Assembly: GCA_013076295.1 (NCBI GenBank) | Contig: RQOL01000718.1 | Span: 5,244,081 to 5,308,080, forward strand | Source of the DNA: Sanderia malayensis | Lineage: Eukaryota; Cnidaria; Scyphozoa; Semaeostomeae; Pelagiidae | Direction: 5' to 3' | DNA length: 64,000 nucleotides | In this document: positions 33,693 through 45,545 of the stretch, piece after piece | Position numbering within the stretch: the first letter of the stretch is position 1 | How the letters are laid out: the number at the start of each line of letters is the position of its first letter | Program-made: the position numbers and the translations under genes | The notes under the pieces: generated by a model | What the model saw: the letters and a program-made list of their open reading frames with translations, nothing else | Told to the model about the DNA's origin: nothing | Database searches by the model: none

Positions 33693-34283
33693 GTGTCAAG
33701 TATAATGACATGCGCATTAAAACGTTTTTCGGACTTGGGTTTGGGAATTTTGTTCATGGGTTTGGCATTAAATTGGACGCTTAAAAACGATTTGAAAGAA
33801 AATACAACACGAATTGTGATTAGTAACATTCCATCCCATATTGCTATTGGGATGGAAATGGTACCATTTTTTGGGATTGATGTGCTAGATGTTTCAATAG
33901 ATGAACAAAAAGGTATAATCTGGAAGAGATATGAACAAGCTTGTTTTAATAAAAATGCGCTACCTAATACAGATTCATTGATTTGGTTTCCTGAAGGATG
34001 TTCATTACAAGAATCTAGGGAAAAGAGTAACGACATTTGCTCTCAGAAACAATTAAATTGTTCATTTAAAGATAATAACCAGGGTAGAGTTGTGGAGGTT
34101 ATAGTCGTGAAGAAAAAGGATCAATTTTACGATGGTACATCGAAAGATCTGATTCTTTCGGAACAATCCATTGTGTTGAGAAAAGGTATTGAGTTGAGAG
34201 CGGATGAATTCAATAATGAAATTCACAAAGACCTTATTGACGATAAGGGGACTTTGAAAAGAATTTCATTTTACCAAAGGTAA
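33693..34283 (+). CDS. Unrecognised 196-residue protein (left arm)
   Basis: A single open frame, identical in sequence to the right-arm copy. The N-terminus contains a likely membrane-spanning segment (LGLGILFMGLALNW). Then come RIVISNIPSHIAIGMEM, IWFPEGCSLQESREKS and a Lys-rich C-terminal half. I considered a PlsC-type acyltransferase because of the FPEG string, but the NHxxxxD motif is missing. Its codon and base use resemble the Fic and polymerase genes. Conservation of an uninterrupted frame in a decayed neighbourhood suggests it was a real element gene. Confidence 0.5.
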   Translation: MSSIMTCALKRFSDLGLGILFMGLALNWTLKNDLKENTTRIVISNIPSHIAIGMEMVPFFGIDVLDVSIDEQKGIIWKRYEQACFNKNALPNTDSLIWFPEGCSLQESREKSNDICSQKQLNCSFKDNNQGRVVEVIVVKKKDQFYDGTSKDLILSEQSIVLRKGIELRADEFNNEIHKDLIDDKGTLKRISFYQR

Positions 34284-34385
34284 GATGATGAAATTGTTTA
34301 ACACTATTAATAAGGTGAGAGATGAAATACTCAGTTTTCATTTAGATTTTTAAAAATCAGTAAGCTTACCTATGGGTTACAGATT

Positions 34386-34499
34386 ATGGAACGTAAAGGT
34401 TGGAAAGTTGGTTCACTGGTTCTCAAAGAACCATTAACTAGAGAATTTGCTCTAGCTGACGGTGGGAAATATCAAGCTTCCAAGTTAAAAGAATATTAG
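34386..34499 (+). CDS. Small 37-residue frame (left arm)
   Basis: Starts MERKGWKVGSLVLKEPLTRE and ends GGKYQASKLKEY. It lies 100 bp after the 196-residue gene on the same strand. The composition is protein-like, but length alone cannot prove coding. The mirror is 43145-43258. Confidence 0.3.
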   Translation: MERKGWKVGSLVLKEPLTREFALADGGKYQASKLKEY

Positions 34500-34684
34500 C
34501 ATCTGTCTTTTTTCGTCTTTGGTTATACTGAAGATTTTCTTTCAAGATGGAAGAAATGGAGAGTAAAGCCAAAAGCTATACCCTCATCCTTTCCACCTCG
34601 AAAGACTCTGTGATATAGAAAACACGACTTAAACAATAAAACGTAAATCAATACAATATATCATCTCAAATAAGCAATAAAATA

Positions 34685-35318
34685 TTAAAGAAACTGTAAA
34701 TCATTAATAATATCATCAGATAATACTTCTTCCAGCTCTGTAATAGCTCGAAGAACAATAAAATCAACTTGATCGTGATCACGTCGGAATAACTTATCGA
34801 AAACTATTATAGTATTTGAAACTAAATAAAGATTTACGGGAACGTTTGTCTTGATATGGGCACAATCTTCTCCAACAGTGTTGTATAATCGTGCTATTGT
34901 ACATCTATTTGTATTCTGCATGACACCAAACAACATTCTTAAACAACTCGCCAGATGTAGCGGAGGTAATACTCCGCCATTTATGTAAAAATGCGAGGAT
35001 ACACTCATACACCCGTGTTTCGTCTGGACCTGCAAAAGACATAGTAAAAGGAACCTTTAATCGTACATCTGGAGAAGGATCGCAGTAATTACTATCTTTT
35101 TTCAATGCCGATTCTATCAATTCTAACTTAGCAAGAAGAAGCGATTCATTCGTTGCTAGTTGTTCTTCATCCTCTTCTTGCCCATAATATATTTCCACTT
35201 CATCATCAACATCACCACCAGAAAGAGATGGCAAAGTCACAGCTGTTAATGCATTTATCGTTAACTGAGAAATGTGAAATAATGAAGTAATATATATACC
35301 AGCGTACCTGTCAATCAC
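34685..35318 (-). pseudogene. Unrecognised protein downstream of the polymerase (left arm), one frameshift
   Basis: The first frame (35318-34905) has an acidic segment (YYGQEEDEEQLATNES) and VRLKVPFTMSFAGPDETRVY. A second frame overlaps from 35035 and runs to 34685, ending ITELEEVLSDDIINDLQFL. The overlap suggests one gene with a frameshift near 34930. It follows the polymerase on the same strand, within 50 bp of its last coding block, so may have been co-expressed. Family unknown. Both arms share it. Confidence 0.45.
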
Positions 35319-35329
35319 CTGTCATTCAT

Positions 35330-38300
35330 ATGTCCAACGGAATGGTACTAATTCCATCCTCTAGGACATTTCGTTTACAATAAAACGAAGTCAATGCCCT
35401 TTTTTCCTGTTCGTATTGACAGACAGTTGCAAATTTACGTTTGAGACCTTTATTTGTCGCCATAAAATTTTCATTGCTTCACAGAGTATGCTCATACAAC
35501 CCCATCGGATTCTGCTGAAATTGTCCTTTTTGAATTCCTTTCATGGAGAATTTATACACGTGATTGTCTTTGTTTCCTACCACATAGGTTTTACTGTCTA
35601 ATCCAATCATTTTCGTTCCCACAAAATAACATTATTTGAATTTGAATAATTGGAAAATGTATATGTCATTAGCAAATAGAAGTTGGTTTTATTATCCTAG
35701 CTACCTTCGAATTCAATCTTGAATTTTCCCGGAGTTCTTTTTCCAAAGGGACAGGCATTTGTGTCAGTGACAAAGAATTCTTTTTCCAATTCGCGATATG
35801 TTGTCGTTCCTTTCAATTCAGGGCGAATGTTATCTTCGAATTTTTTACCATTTGGAAAACATATATACAAACTGTCAGTGTCCATTTCACATAAAATAAA
35901 TGAATCCTTTTGTAGCACGACTTGAAAGAAATCATAGTAACATTGTAACATGCGTAATTTCGCATAATTAGACACATTCCATCCAATGTATCGCGCATGA
36001 TTCTTGGTGATCTTCTGCTTTGGAGTAAGAATTTCGACAACATTATCCATCAACGTTTGCGCATCTAAAATAGTCCCAATATTCACGTGTTTTAGTAAAT
36101 GACCTTTATGCCCTAAATACGATACCAATCGTTGTTTGCTTTTGTAAATAATAGTGACTCCGCTCCGAAGGCACTATTACCAACCAGCTTGATGTTTCAG
36201 CTTTAACTTGGGTATCCAGGTTCGAATTTCCATTCACTCTGTCCTGTGAAATATCGTTGACAAATGTTTTAAAAATTTCCTCCCCTCGATACTGAATAAA
36301 GCGATAGATGCGAGTCACAACTAATCCATGTTGCAAATACCAACGTAATAATGCTGTATTAATGCCGATGCTATTAAGAGTTCGCGTGGTTGTTTGGAGA
36401 TACCATGTTCCTTTCCTCTACAATTTGTTGCATATACTCTCCAATATCTTTAAATTCTACTTCGATGTTTTTAAAAATAGGAGTGAATTCTTTAAACTTT
36501 TCTTTTAAATGATCTGGAACATGGATATCAATTTCGATTGCTCCAAAGACTTCATCATGTAGAATATCGTGCAATAGAACTTCTTCTGTGATTTCGACAT
36601 TATTTCCATATTTGATTTTTTTGGAATTTATCACTTCTTGAATTTTAGGAGAATTACGGACTTTATCTCTCCACTCGCACTCTTTCATTCGCTTTACTGT
36701 ATAGCCTCGATATCGGTAAAATCGGACTTAGCTTTATCTAATGTGTGAATATCATCCGAAGTAAGAATGGTGTTATTTAACGACACATCACTTCTTTGAA
36801 CATACGATGGTAATGAGCCGTTTTGTCGACATGAATCACTGGCGTGCCAGTAGCATCCGTCAAATTCGTAAACCACTTTTGCTTCTTCATCCACTCCATC
36901 TGCAACAAGTTACTCATAGTAAACTGATGTCGCAAGGAAAAACTTGTCTTCTTCGTGTGAAGTTAAAATAAATCGTTTCTCTCGGTGTACAAAATTATAT
37001 TCGTCCCGGTTCTTATTAATTTTATAATCAATCCAATCGAGATATTCACTAGCCACCTTGGATTTATTGCTATTGTAAAAATTATTAATCTCTTTATTGG
37101 CAACGTGTAATAGTCTTTCTTTCTTGTTTGATGAATACAATATTTTACTTGCTAATGACAGGAGACTAACGCCATCCATTGTTAAATCAATGCCATAAGT
37201 AAAAAATTCAGCAGCATACATTTGACTTGCTTTTAAATAGGGTTGTACATCCATTGTATTATACCATTTTAGATAATCTCGAACACTTGTCCAATTACTT
37301 TCTTCCCATTGTTTTTCCAATAATTCTCTCTGCCTGCTAGAGGCGGCTTTTTCCATTTTAAATTTGTAATGCTCCTTGTTGGGTTTCATCATCTGTTTTA
37401 TCGTTTTTAGCATGTGCTTTAATTCCCTTCATTACCTCTGTAAATCTTTCATATTGAACATGCAAGGTATTTTGGTAACATTTCAAACTCGATATAAATG
37501 ATTCGTATGGTGGTAATTGCTTGTCATTCAATCGTTCGAATGAATCCAGGAATTCATAGGGGAAAAAGGATTTTTCCTGTTCAACTTTGGCAAAGGCTTT
37601 TATAAACGTGTCTGAATTATAGGACGGTGCAAGGAATGCACTAATGTCTCGAAAATTTAACCGCCAAATTGGAAATTCCTTTACGTTTTTCGCAGCAGTA
37701 AAGGATACAGCCACGTATTTATTCACTTGTTTTATAACATCAATATGTGCGTTTTCCTTTAACATCAATGGGAATAAATACTTTGCGATCAGAGGTATAT
37801 TGTAACCGGATGAATTAAATCCGAATACAGGCAATGTTTGGCATTGACGAAACAGTTTCAAGTATAATTGTCTTGGTTCATTATAAATGGTCAGCATTTC
37901 TATTCTGTTCCTTCAAGCTTCTACATTGTCGATTGCTTTCTGTTCTTTTTGTATTTTGATAATACCTGTCTGTTCTTTCGTTAAACATCCTTGCATATCC
38001 CGTTCCAATTTTTTTGTATTTTTCATCTGCAAACCCGCTAATTTCTGAGAAATGATAAAATTTAGCTTTCTCGTAGATGAGCAATATCTGTTTCTCCCCC
38101 AAAAAATCACGTATTCTTTTAAACAATGAGCAGTATTTAGCGAAAGCTTGAACACATTTTTGCTTTGCTAAAGTGATTACATGGGAGACAAATATTTTAA
38201 TTAGCGCATTTGGTTTGTCGGCACATACAAGGAGTGTTTGATCACCTATAATTTCTCCTGGAACATCTTTAAGTTCATGTTCGAAGCTGGTGGCTATTGC

Positions 38301-39421
38301 ATACGTTACAGGAACCTGTACTCTAAAAAAATCTTCTTTTTCTCCTTCCTCATCAAGTATCTCTCGCACAAAATCTTTTTGTAAGACTCTATCTCCTTTA
38401 TTATTATAGCACATGTATTGTTCAATATTGTCCTTATCGAAAAATTCTCCATCAATTAATCCATCGTCCAAAAACACATATTCTTTCCCATAAAATAAAT
38501 CACTTTCTGAAACGGATTTCTTTACACTTAAACTTTCAAAGTCAAAGACAGCAATATCCTAATTAAAATAATATTTGTTCTTATCCTTTTCATTGACAAA
38601 TTCATTATCCCACTGTAGATTGAATGCTGTTGCGATCTTTTGTACCAGAGGTCGGTGTCTTTCTATTAACCCGTCTTTGAATTGATGAGGAGTTATTTTC
38701 TCTAACGCACATGACTTTTGATGACGAATTAACGATGGAAGATGAACATAAACTTGAGCACATTCTTCACAAATGAATTTATTTACAAATGCTTTCAAAC
38801 TTCGAATTGTACAAATATGTTCTTTATAATAGAGCAAATCAAGTTTGATATTTGTTTTGTACTTTAAACGTGAATTGTAAATTTTCTCTACTCCTTTCAA
38901 TCCTTTAATTTCTGTTTTCTTTTCATCATAGTATTCAAACACAGGTCTGTAGATTGAAATTTTGATTCCGTACATATATTCCATATGAACATCATGCTGT
39001 AGGTTAAACCCAAAAAATGTTGAATACTCAGCAAAATCACAGTATCTCTTTATCATGTCCTCTACACTCATTACATCCTCTTCATCTTTATAGTCTAGTA
39101 GTCGTGTGCGTAATGCAATAAAAAAACACGCCAAATTTGCTTCAGATTTGTGTTTGTGAATAGGTAGTTACTTGGTGAATATTGATTGCTCTTGATTTAG
39201 TAATGCATTCTGGCAATTCATCTACTGAATCACTTGCTTTGCCGATAGTAAATTCATCATGCCCAATATTTATTACTGATACATGCATATTTGTTGCTCT
39301 AACCAACCCTCACGTAGAATCTTTGAAATTATTTTTAATAATGTCAATGAAAGGAACGGATGTCAAGCGATGAACAACTCTCTTCATATCTTGTTTTAAA
39401 CGAACCAGAAAGTCATTATAT
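35330..39421 (-). pseudogene. Protein-primed family B DNA polymerase (left arm plus centre), broken
   Basis: The enzyme that copies the element from protein-capped ends. Order on the minus strand: N-terminal region (39421-38562) with a zinc-finger-like C..C...H...C (about 38770-38700), then a TAG. ExoI as FDFES (about 38540). ExoII as FNSSGYNIPLI (about 37810), where Asp is normally expected for the second N. ExoIII as YEFLD (about 37540). The FDGCYWHA insertion typical of this class (about 36870). Motif B near 36180. Motif C as CEMDTDSLY (about 35890). RTPGKFKIEFEG and a C-terminal block to 35330. At least six breaks occur. Three single-base homopolymer losses (about 36905, 36712 and 36184) are absent from the right arm. 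Confidence 0.88.
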
Positions 39422-39428
39422 TGAATAT
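38213..39428. other. Unique centre of the palindrome
   Basis: 1216 bp present once. It encodes, on the minus strand, the N-terminal part of the left-arm polymerase, including ExoI. The right-arm polymerase lacks all of this. Beyond 39428 the minus strand enters the right arm, so the left copy's own start is also missing or cut. The two junctions share only 'ca' before similarity ends. Confidence 0.85.
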
Positions 39429-39430
39429 CA

Positions 39431-42318
39431 AATGCGCTAATTAAAATATTTGTCTCCCATGTAATCACTTTAGCAAAGCAAAAATGTGTTCAAGCTTTCG
39501 CTAAATACTGCTCATTGTTTAAAAGAATACGTGATTTTTTGGGGGAGAAACAGATATTGCTCATCTACGAGAAAGCTAAATTTTATCATTTCTCAGAAAT
39601 TAGCGGGTTTGCAGATGAAAAATACAAAAAAATTGGAACGGGATATGCAAGGATGTTTAACGAAAGAACAGACAGGTATTATCAAAATACAAAAAGAACA
39701 GAAAGCAATCGACAATGTAGAAGCTTGAAGGAACAGAATAGAAATGCTGACCATTTATAATGAACCAAGACAATTATACTTGAAACTGTTTCGTCAATGC
39801 CAAACATTGCCTGTATTCGGATTTAATTCATCCGGTTACAATATACCTCTGATCGCAAAGTATTTATTCCCATTGATGTTAAAGGAAAACGCACATATTG
39901 ATGTTATAAAACAAGTGAATAAATACGTGGCTGTATCCTTTACTGCTGCGAAAAACGTAAAGGAATTTCCAATTTGGCGGTTAAATTTTCGAGACATTAG
40001 TGCATTCCTTGCACCGTCCTATAATTCAGACACGTTTATAAAAGCCTTTGCCAAAGTTGAACAGGAAAAATCCTTTTTCCCCTATGAATTCCTGGATTCA
40101 TTCGAACGATTGAATGACAAGCAATTACCACCATACGAATCATTTATATCGAGTTTGAAATGTTACCAAAATACCTTGCATGTTCAATATGAAAGATTTA
40201 CAGAGGTAATGAAGGGAATTAAAGCACATGCTAAAAACGATAAAACAGATGATGAAACCCAACAAGGAGCATTACAAATTTAAAATGGAAAAAGCCGCCT
40301 CTAGCAGGCAGAGAGAATTATTGGAAAAACAATGGGAAGAAAGTAATTGGACAAGTGTTCGAGATTATCTAAAATGGTATAATACAATGGATGTACAACC
40401 CTATTTAAAAGCAAGTCAAATGTATGCTGCTGAATTTTTTACTTATGGCATTGATTTAACAATGGATGGCGTTAGTCTCCTGTCATTAGCAAGTAAAATA
40501 TTGTATTCATCAAACAAGAAAGAAAGACTATTACACGTTGCCAATAAAGAGATTAATAATTTTTACAATAGCAATAAATCCAAGGTGGCTAGTGAATATC
40601 TCGATTGGATTGATTATAAAATTAATAAGAACCGGGACGAATATAATTTTGTACACCGAGAGAAACGATTTATTTTAACTTCACACGAAGAAGACAAGTT
40701 TTTCCTTGCGACATCAGTTTACTATGAGTAACTTGTTTGCAGATGGAGTGGATGAAGAAGCAAAAGTGGTTTACGAATTTGACGGATGCTACTGGCACGC
40801 CAGTGATTCATGTCGACAAAACGGCTCATTACCATCGTATGTTCAAAGAAGTGATGTGTCGTTAAATAACACCATTCTTACTTCGGATGATATTCACACA
40901 TTAGATAAAGCTAAGTCCGATTTTTACCGATATCGAGGCTATACAGTAAAGCGAATGAAAGAGTGCGAGTGGAGAGATAAAGTCCGTAATTCTCCTAAAA
41001 TTCAAGAAGTGATAAATTCCAAAAAAATCAAATATGGAAATAATGTCGAAATCACAGAAGAAGTTCTATTGCACGATATTCTACATGATGAAGTCTTTGG
41101 AGCAATCGAAATTGATATCCATGTTCCAGATCATTTAAAAGAAAAGTTTAAAGAATTCACTCCTATTTTTAAAAACATCGAAGTAGAATTTAAAGATATT
41201 GGAGAGTATATGCAACAAATTGTAGAGGAAAGGAACATGGTATCTCCAAACAACCACGCGAACTCTTAATAGCATCGGCATTAATACAGCATTATTACGT
41301 TGGTATTTGCAACATGGATTAGTTGTGACTCGCATCTATCGCTTTATTCAGTATCGAGGGGAGGAAATTTTTAAAACATTTGTCAACGATATTTCACAGG
41401 ACAGAGTGAATGGAAATTCGAACCTGGATACCCAAGTTAAAGCTGAAACATCAAAGCTGGTTGGTAATAGTGCCTTCGGAGCGGAGTCACTATTATTTAC
41501 AAAAGCAAACAACGATTGGTATCGTATTTAGGGCATAAAGGTCATTTACTAAAACACGTGAATATTGGGACTATTTTAGATGCGCAAACGTTGATGGATA
41601 ATGTTGTCGAAATTCTTACTCCAAAGCAGAAGATCACCAAGAATCATGCGCGATACATTGGATGGAATGTGTCTAATTATGCGAAATTACGCATGTTACA
41701 ATGTTACTATGATTTCTTTCAAGTCGTGCTACAAAAGGATTCATTTATTTTATGTGAAATGGACACTGACAGTTTGTATATATGTTTTCCAAATGGTAAA
41801 AAATTCGAAGATAACATTCGCCCTGAATTGAAAGGAACGACAACATATCGCGAATTGGAAAAAGAATTCTTTGTCACTGACACAAATGCCTGTCCCTTTG
41901 GAAAAAGAACTCCGGGAAAATTCAAGATTGAATTCGAAGGTAGCTAGGATAATAAAACCAACTTCTATTTGCTAATGACATATACATTTTCCAATTATTC
42001 AAATTCAAATAATGTTATTTTGTGGGAACGAAAATGATTGGATTAGACAGTAAAACCTATGTGGTAGGAAACAAAGACAATCACGTGTATAAATTCTCCA
42101 TGAAAGGAATTCAAAAAGGACAATTTCAGCAGAATCCGATGGGGTTGTATGAGCATACTCTGTGAAGCAATGAAAATTTTATGGCGACAAATAAAGGTCT
42201 CAAACGTAAATTTGCAACTGTCTGTCAATACGAACAGGAAAAAAGGGCATTGACTTCGTTTTATTGTAAACGAAATGTCCTAGAGGATGGAATTAGTACC
42301 ATTCCGTTGGACATATGA
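39431..42318 (+). pseudogene. Protein-primed family B DNA polymerase (right arm), 5'-truncated
   Basis: Begins mid-gene at the arm border and has no N-terminal or ExoI region. ExoII (about 39830), ExoIII (about 40090), FDGCYWHA (about 40780), motif B as SKLVGNSAFG (about 41460), motif C as CEMDTDSLY (about 41760) and the RTPGKFKIEFEG block follow, then a C-terminal block ending near 42318. Frames change near 39750, 40240, 40720, 41250, 41520 and 41945. The region 40706-41269 is one open frame here but broken in the left arm. Without its exonuclease start it cannot be functional. Confidence 0.88.
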
Positions 42319-42325
42319 ATGACAG

Positions 42326-42959
42326 GTGATTGACAGGTACGCTGGTATATATATTACTTCATTATTTCACATTTCTCAGTTAACGATAAATGCATTAACA
42401 GCTGTGACTTTGCCATCTCTTTCTGGTGGTGATGTTGATGATGAAGTGGAAATATATTATGGGCAAGAAGAGGATGAAGAACAACTAGCAACGAATGAAT
42501 CGCTTCTTCTTGCTAAGTTAGAATTGATAGAATCGGCATTGAAAAAAGATAGTAATTACTGCGATCCTTCTCCAGATGTACGATTAAAGGTTCCTTTTAC
42601 TATGTCTTTTGCAGGTCCAGACGAAACACGGGTGTATGAGTGTATCCTCGCATTTTTACATAAATGGCGGAGTATTACCTCCGCTACATCTGGCGAGTTG
42701 TTTAAGAATGTTGTTTGGTGTCATGCAGAATACAAATAGATGTACAATAGCACGATTATACAACACTGTTGGAGAAGATTGTGCCCATATCAAGACAAAC
42801 GTTCCCGTAAATCTTTATTTAGTTTCAAATACTATAATAGTTTTCGATAAGTTATTCCGACGTGATCACGATCAAGTTGATTTTATTGTTCTTCGAGCTA
42901 TTACAGAGCTGGAAGAAGTATTATCTGATGATATTATTAATGATTTACAGTTTCTTTAA
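42326..42959 (+). pseudogene. Unrecognised protein downstream of the polymerase (right arm)
   Basis: Mirror of 34685-35318 with the same two overlapping frames (42326-42739 and 42609-42959) and no amino-acid differences that I can see. The shared frameshift means it predates the arm duplication or is a genuine two-gene overlap. Confidence 0.45.
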
Positions 42960-43144
42960 TATTTTATTGCTTATTTGAGATGATATATTGTATTGATTTA
43001 CGTTTTATTGTTTAAGTCGTGTTTTCTATATCACAGAGTCTTTCGAGGTGGAAAGGATGAGGGTATAGCTTTTGGCTTTACTCTCCATTTCTTCCATCTT
43101 GAAAGAAAATCTTCAGTATAACCAAAGACGAAAAAAGACAGATG

Positions 43145-43258
43145 CTAATATTCTTTTAACTTGGAAGCTTGATATTTCCCACCGTCAGCTAGAGCAAATT
43201 CTCTAGTTAATGGTTCTTTGAGAACCAGTGAACCAACTTTCCAACCTTTACGTTCCAT
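43145..43258 (-). CDS. Small 37-residue frame (right arm)
   Basis: Mirror of 34386-34499, unchanged. Confidence 0.3.
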   Translation of the reverse strand: MERKGWKVGSLVLKEPLTREFALADGGKYQASKLKEY

Positions 43259-43360
43259 AATCTGTAACCCATAGGTAAGCTTACTGATTTTTAAAAATCT
43301 AAATGAAAACTGAGTATTTCATCTCTCACCTTATTAATAGTGTTAAACAATTTCATCATC

Positions 43361-43951
43361 TTACCTTTGGTAAAATGAAATTCTTTTCAAAGTCCCCTTA
43401 TCGTCAATAAGGTCTTTGTGAATTTCATTATTGAATTCATCCGCTCTCAACTCAATACCTTTTCTCAACACAATGGATTGTTCCGAAAGAATCAGATCTT
43501 TCGATGTACCATCGTAAAATTGATCCTTTTTCTTCACGACTATAACCTCCACAACTCTACCCTGGTTATTATCTTTAAATGAACAATTTAATTGTTTCTG
43601 AGAGCAAATGTCGTTACTCTTTTCCCTAGATTCTTGTAATGAACATCCTTCAGGAAACCAAATCAATGAATCTGTATTAGGTAGCGCATTTTTATTAAAA
43701 CAAGCTTGTTCATATCTCTTCCAGATTATACCTTTTTGTTCATCTATTGAAACATCTAGCACATCAATCCCAAAAAATGGTACCATTTCCATCCCAATAG
43801 CAATATGGGATGGAATGTTACTAATCACAATTCGTGTTGTATTTTCTTTCAAATCGTTTTTAAGCGTCCAATTTAATGCCAAACCCATGAACAAAATTCC
43901 CAAACCCAAGTCCGAAAAACGTTTTAATGCGCATGTCATTATACTTGACAC
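43361..43951 (-). CDS. Unrecognised 196-residue protein (right arm)
   Basis: Mirror of 33693-34283 with an identical translation. The membrane segment, IWFPEGCS string and Lys-rich tail are unchanged. Confidence 0.5.
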   Translation of the reverse strand: MSSIMTCALKRFSDLGLGILFMGLALNWTLKNDLKENTTRIVISNIPSHIAIGMEMVPFFGIDVLDVSIDEQKGIIWKRYEQACFNKNALPNTDSLIWFPEGCSLQESREKSNDICSQKQLNCSFKDNNQGRVVEVIVVKKKDQFYDGTSKDLILSEQSIVLRKGIELRADEFNNEIHKDLIDDKGTLKRISFYQR

Positions 43952-44068
43952 TTTTCGATATGGCCTCGTTTTAAATTTAAGTGACGTAGGGTTACGTTAA
44001 GATCTAGCATCGACCGTCGTCAAAGAGGAGAGATAAAACTTTTGGCCTATTTTATCCTAAAGTTGCAG

Positions 44069-44320
44069 AACACAATGATGAACACTCATGTTTCTGATGT
44101 TGATCCACGTATTCGGAAGCAGTTATCTATATTTCTAAACTCGCGGATGGTTATTGGCGGTGAATGGCAATCGATGGTAGGAAGGATGGGGTTTAAATAG
44201 CAATAAATCTTAAGTTTCGACAGACGAAGTGACCCCACTTGCCACAGAGCGAATGACAATTCTCCGAAATGTTCAAAGAAACGATGCGGTGGGCTTGTTA
44301 AAAAAAGCACGAATTCACAC
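44069..44320 (+). pseudogene. Decayed tandem copy of the Death-domain exon (right arm)
   Basis: Mirror of the left decayed copy, with the same stop after GRMGFK and the same internal deletion. The aagttgcag acceptor before it is kept. Confidence 0.65.
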
Positions 44321-44651
44321 CTGAATGTAACATATGTTTACATAAGCAGATGAATATCATTTGGATTTTGATTTGTTTTGATTTGTGAAGTAAGCCAATG
44401 TTCTGAATTGTCAAGTGAAAATCTGTGATAAATGTTCTGAAAATCAATGTTCTGAATTGTCAAGTGAAAATCATTCAAAATTGAGATAATTGTGTGAAAA
44501 GTCTGGCAAAGTTGGAAGAAAATATGTCGATAAAAGCCCCCATAATATCTAATCTAAAGCAACATTATTCAGGAAATAGAAAAAGCTCTGCATTGACTAA
44601 AAATTGGAAGTCTCATTGAAATTCTAATTCTCTTGCATGTTTTTTTTATAG

Positions 44652-44839
44652 AAAGCGCAGTGGAATATGATTTCTCTGAGAGTGATAAAAATCTTGCAGA
44701 AGAAAGTAACATGAAACCGATTCAGATTCCTAATGGTACCGTAGCTGTAGCCCAACAAGAACATGGAAATGCCACAGAGAGTGATGATGCCTTCACACAG
44801 TTGCTGCTGCCCAAAGACCAATTGCATTGGTGGCTGTGA
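44652..44839 (+). CDS. Linker exon 1 of the Death-domain gene (right arm)
   Basis: ESAVEYDFSESDKNLAEES, then a Gln-rich stretch and a stop at 44839. It differs from the left arm by one residue (VAVAQ against VAAAQ). Confidence 0.5.
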
Positions 44840-44981
44840 CTTTTTCACTCTAAATTTATACCATTAGGTCATTATCAAAAACTCGTGATCCTTTGCTGAT
44901 GCCAGTACGTAATAGGAATTTCCTTCTTGCAGAATTATTTGCATTTCCAGTCACAGTCAAAGAGGACAGATTTTTTTACAG

Positions 44982-45280
44982 AACAAACATGATGAACACA
45001 CATGTTTCTGACCTTGATTCTTGTATTAAAAAGCAATTATCTACACTCCTGAATCCGAGGATGGCTGTTGTCGGGGACTGGCAATCGATGGCAGGAAGGA
45101 TGGGGTTTAAATACGGAGAAGTCCTCAATTTCAACAGGCGAAGTGACCCGACATCAGCTGTGTTGCGCCAATGGTCGGAAGACCAGGGCTCCGAAGCAAC
45201 AGTCACAGAGCTAATGAAAATTCTCAGGGATATTAAAAGAAATGATGCGGTGGCCCTGTTAAAAAAGCACGAATTCACAC
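44982..45280 (+). CDS. Death-domain exon, MyD88-like (right arm)
   Basis: Same exon as in the left arm, between tttttacag and GTAAAT. It reads FNRRSDP where the left has FDRRSDP, and VTELMK where the left has VTKLMK, so the two copies would give slightly different domains. The core pattern (GDWQSMAGRMGF, LRQWSEDQ, LRDIKRNDAVALL) is intact in both. Confidence 0.78.
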
Positions 45281-45478
45281 GTAAATATAACATATGTTTA
45301 CATAAGCAGATTTTTATTTATCTTTCCGTGCAAATGTTCTGGCCTATCTGTATTGAATATCATTTGGATTTTGGTTTTGTTCTGATTTGTGAAGTAAGCC
45401 ATTGTTCTGAATTGTCAAGTGAAAAAAATTGGAAGTTACAATGAAATTCTAATGCCCTTGCATGCTTTTCTTTTATAG

Positions 45479-45545
45479 AAAGTGCAGTGGAATGTGATTT
45501 CTCTGCAAGTGATAAAGACCGAGCAGAAGAGAGTCATGATATGAG
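45479..45545 (+). CDS. Linker exon 2 of the Death-domain gene (right arm)
   Basis: Mirror of 32099-32165, with tttatag before and GTATGT after. What the donor would splice to is not visible; downstream to 45914 there is no further recognised exon. Confidence 0.5.

Larger units (their letters stand above)
24237..38212 (+). repeat. Left arm of the giant inverted repeat
   Basis: Each position pairs with 77644 minus that position in the outer 12 kb, shifting to 77641 minus position nearest the centre. The shift comes from three single-base homopolymer differences between 36180 and 36910. Pairing stops at 38212 (partner 39429). Confidence 0.97.

Noticed and set aside
33693..34283. PlsC-type acyltransferase
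   Set aside because: Only an FPEG string fits; the NHxxxxD catalytic motif is absent, so it is left unnamed.
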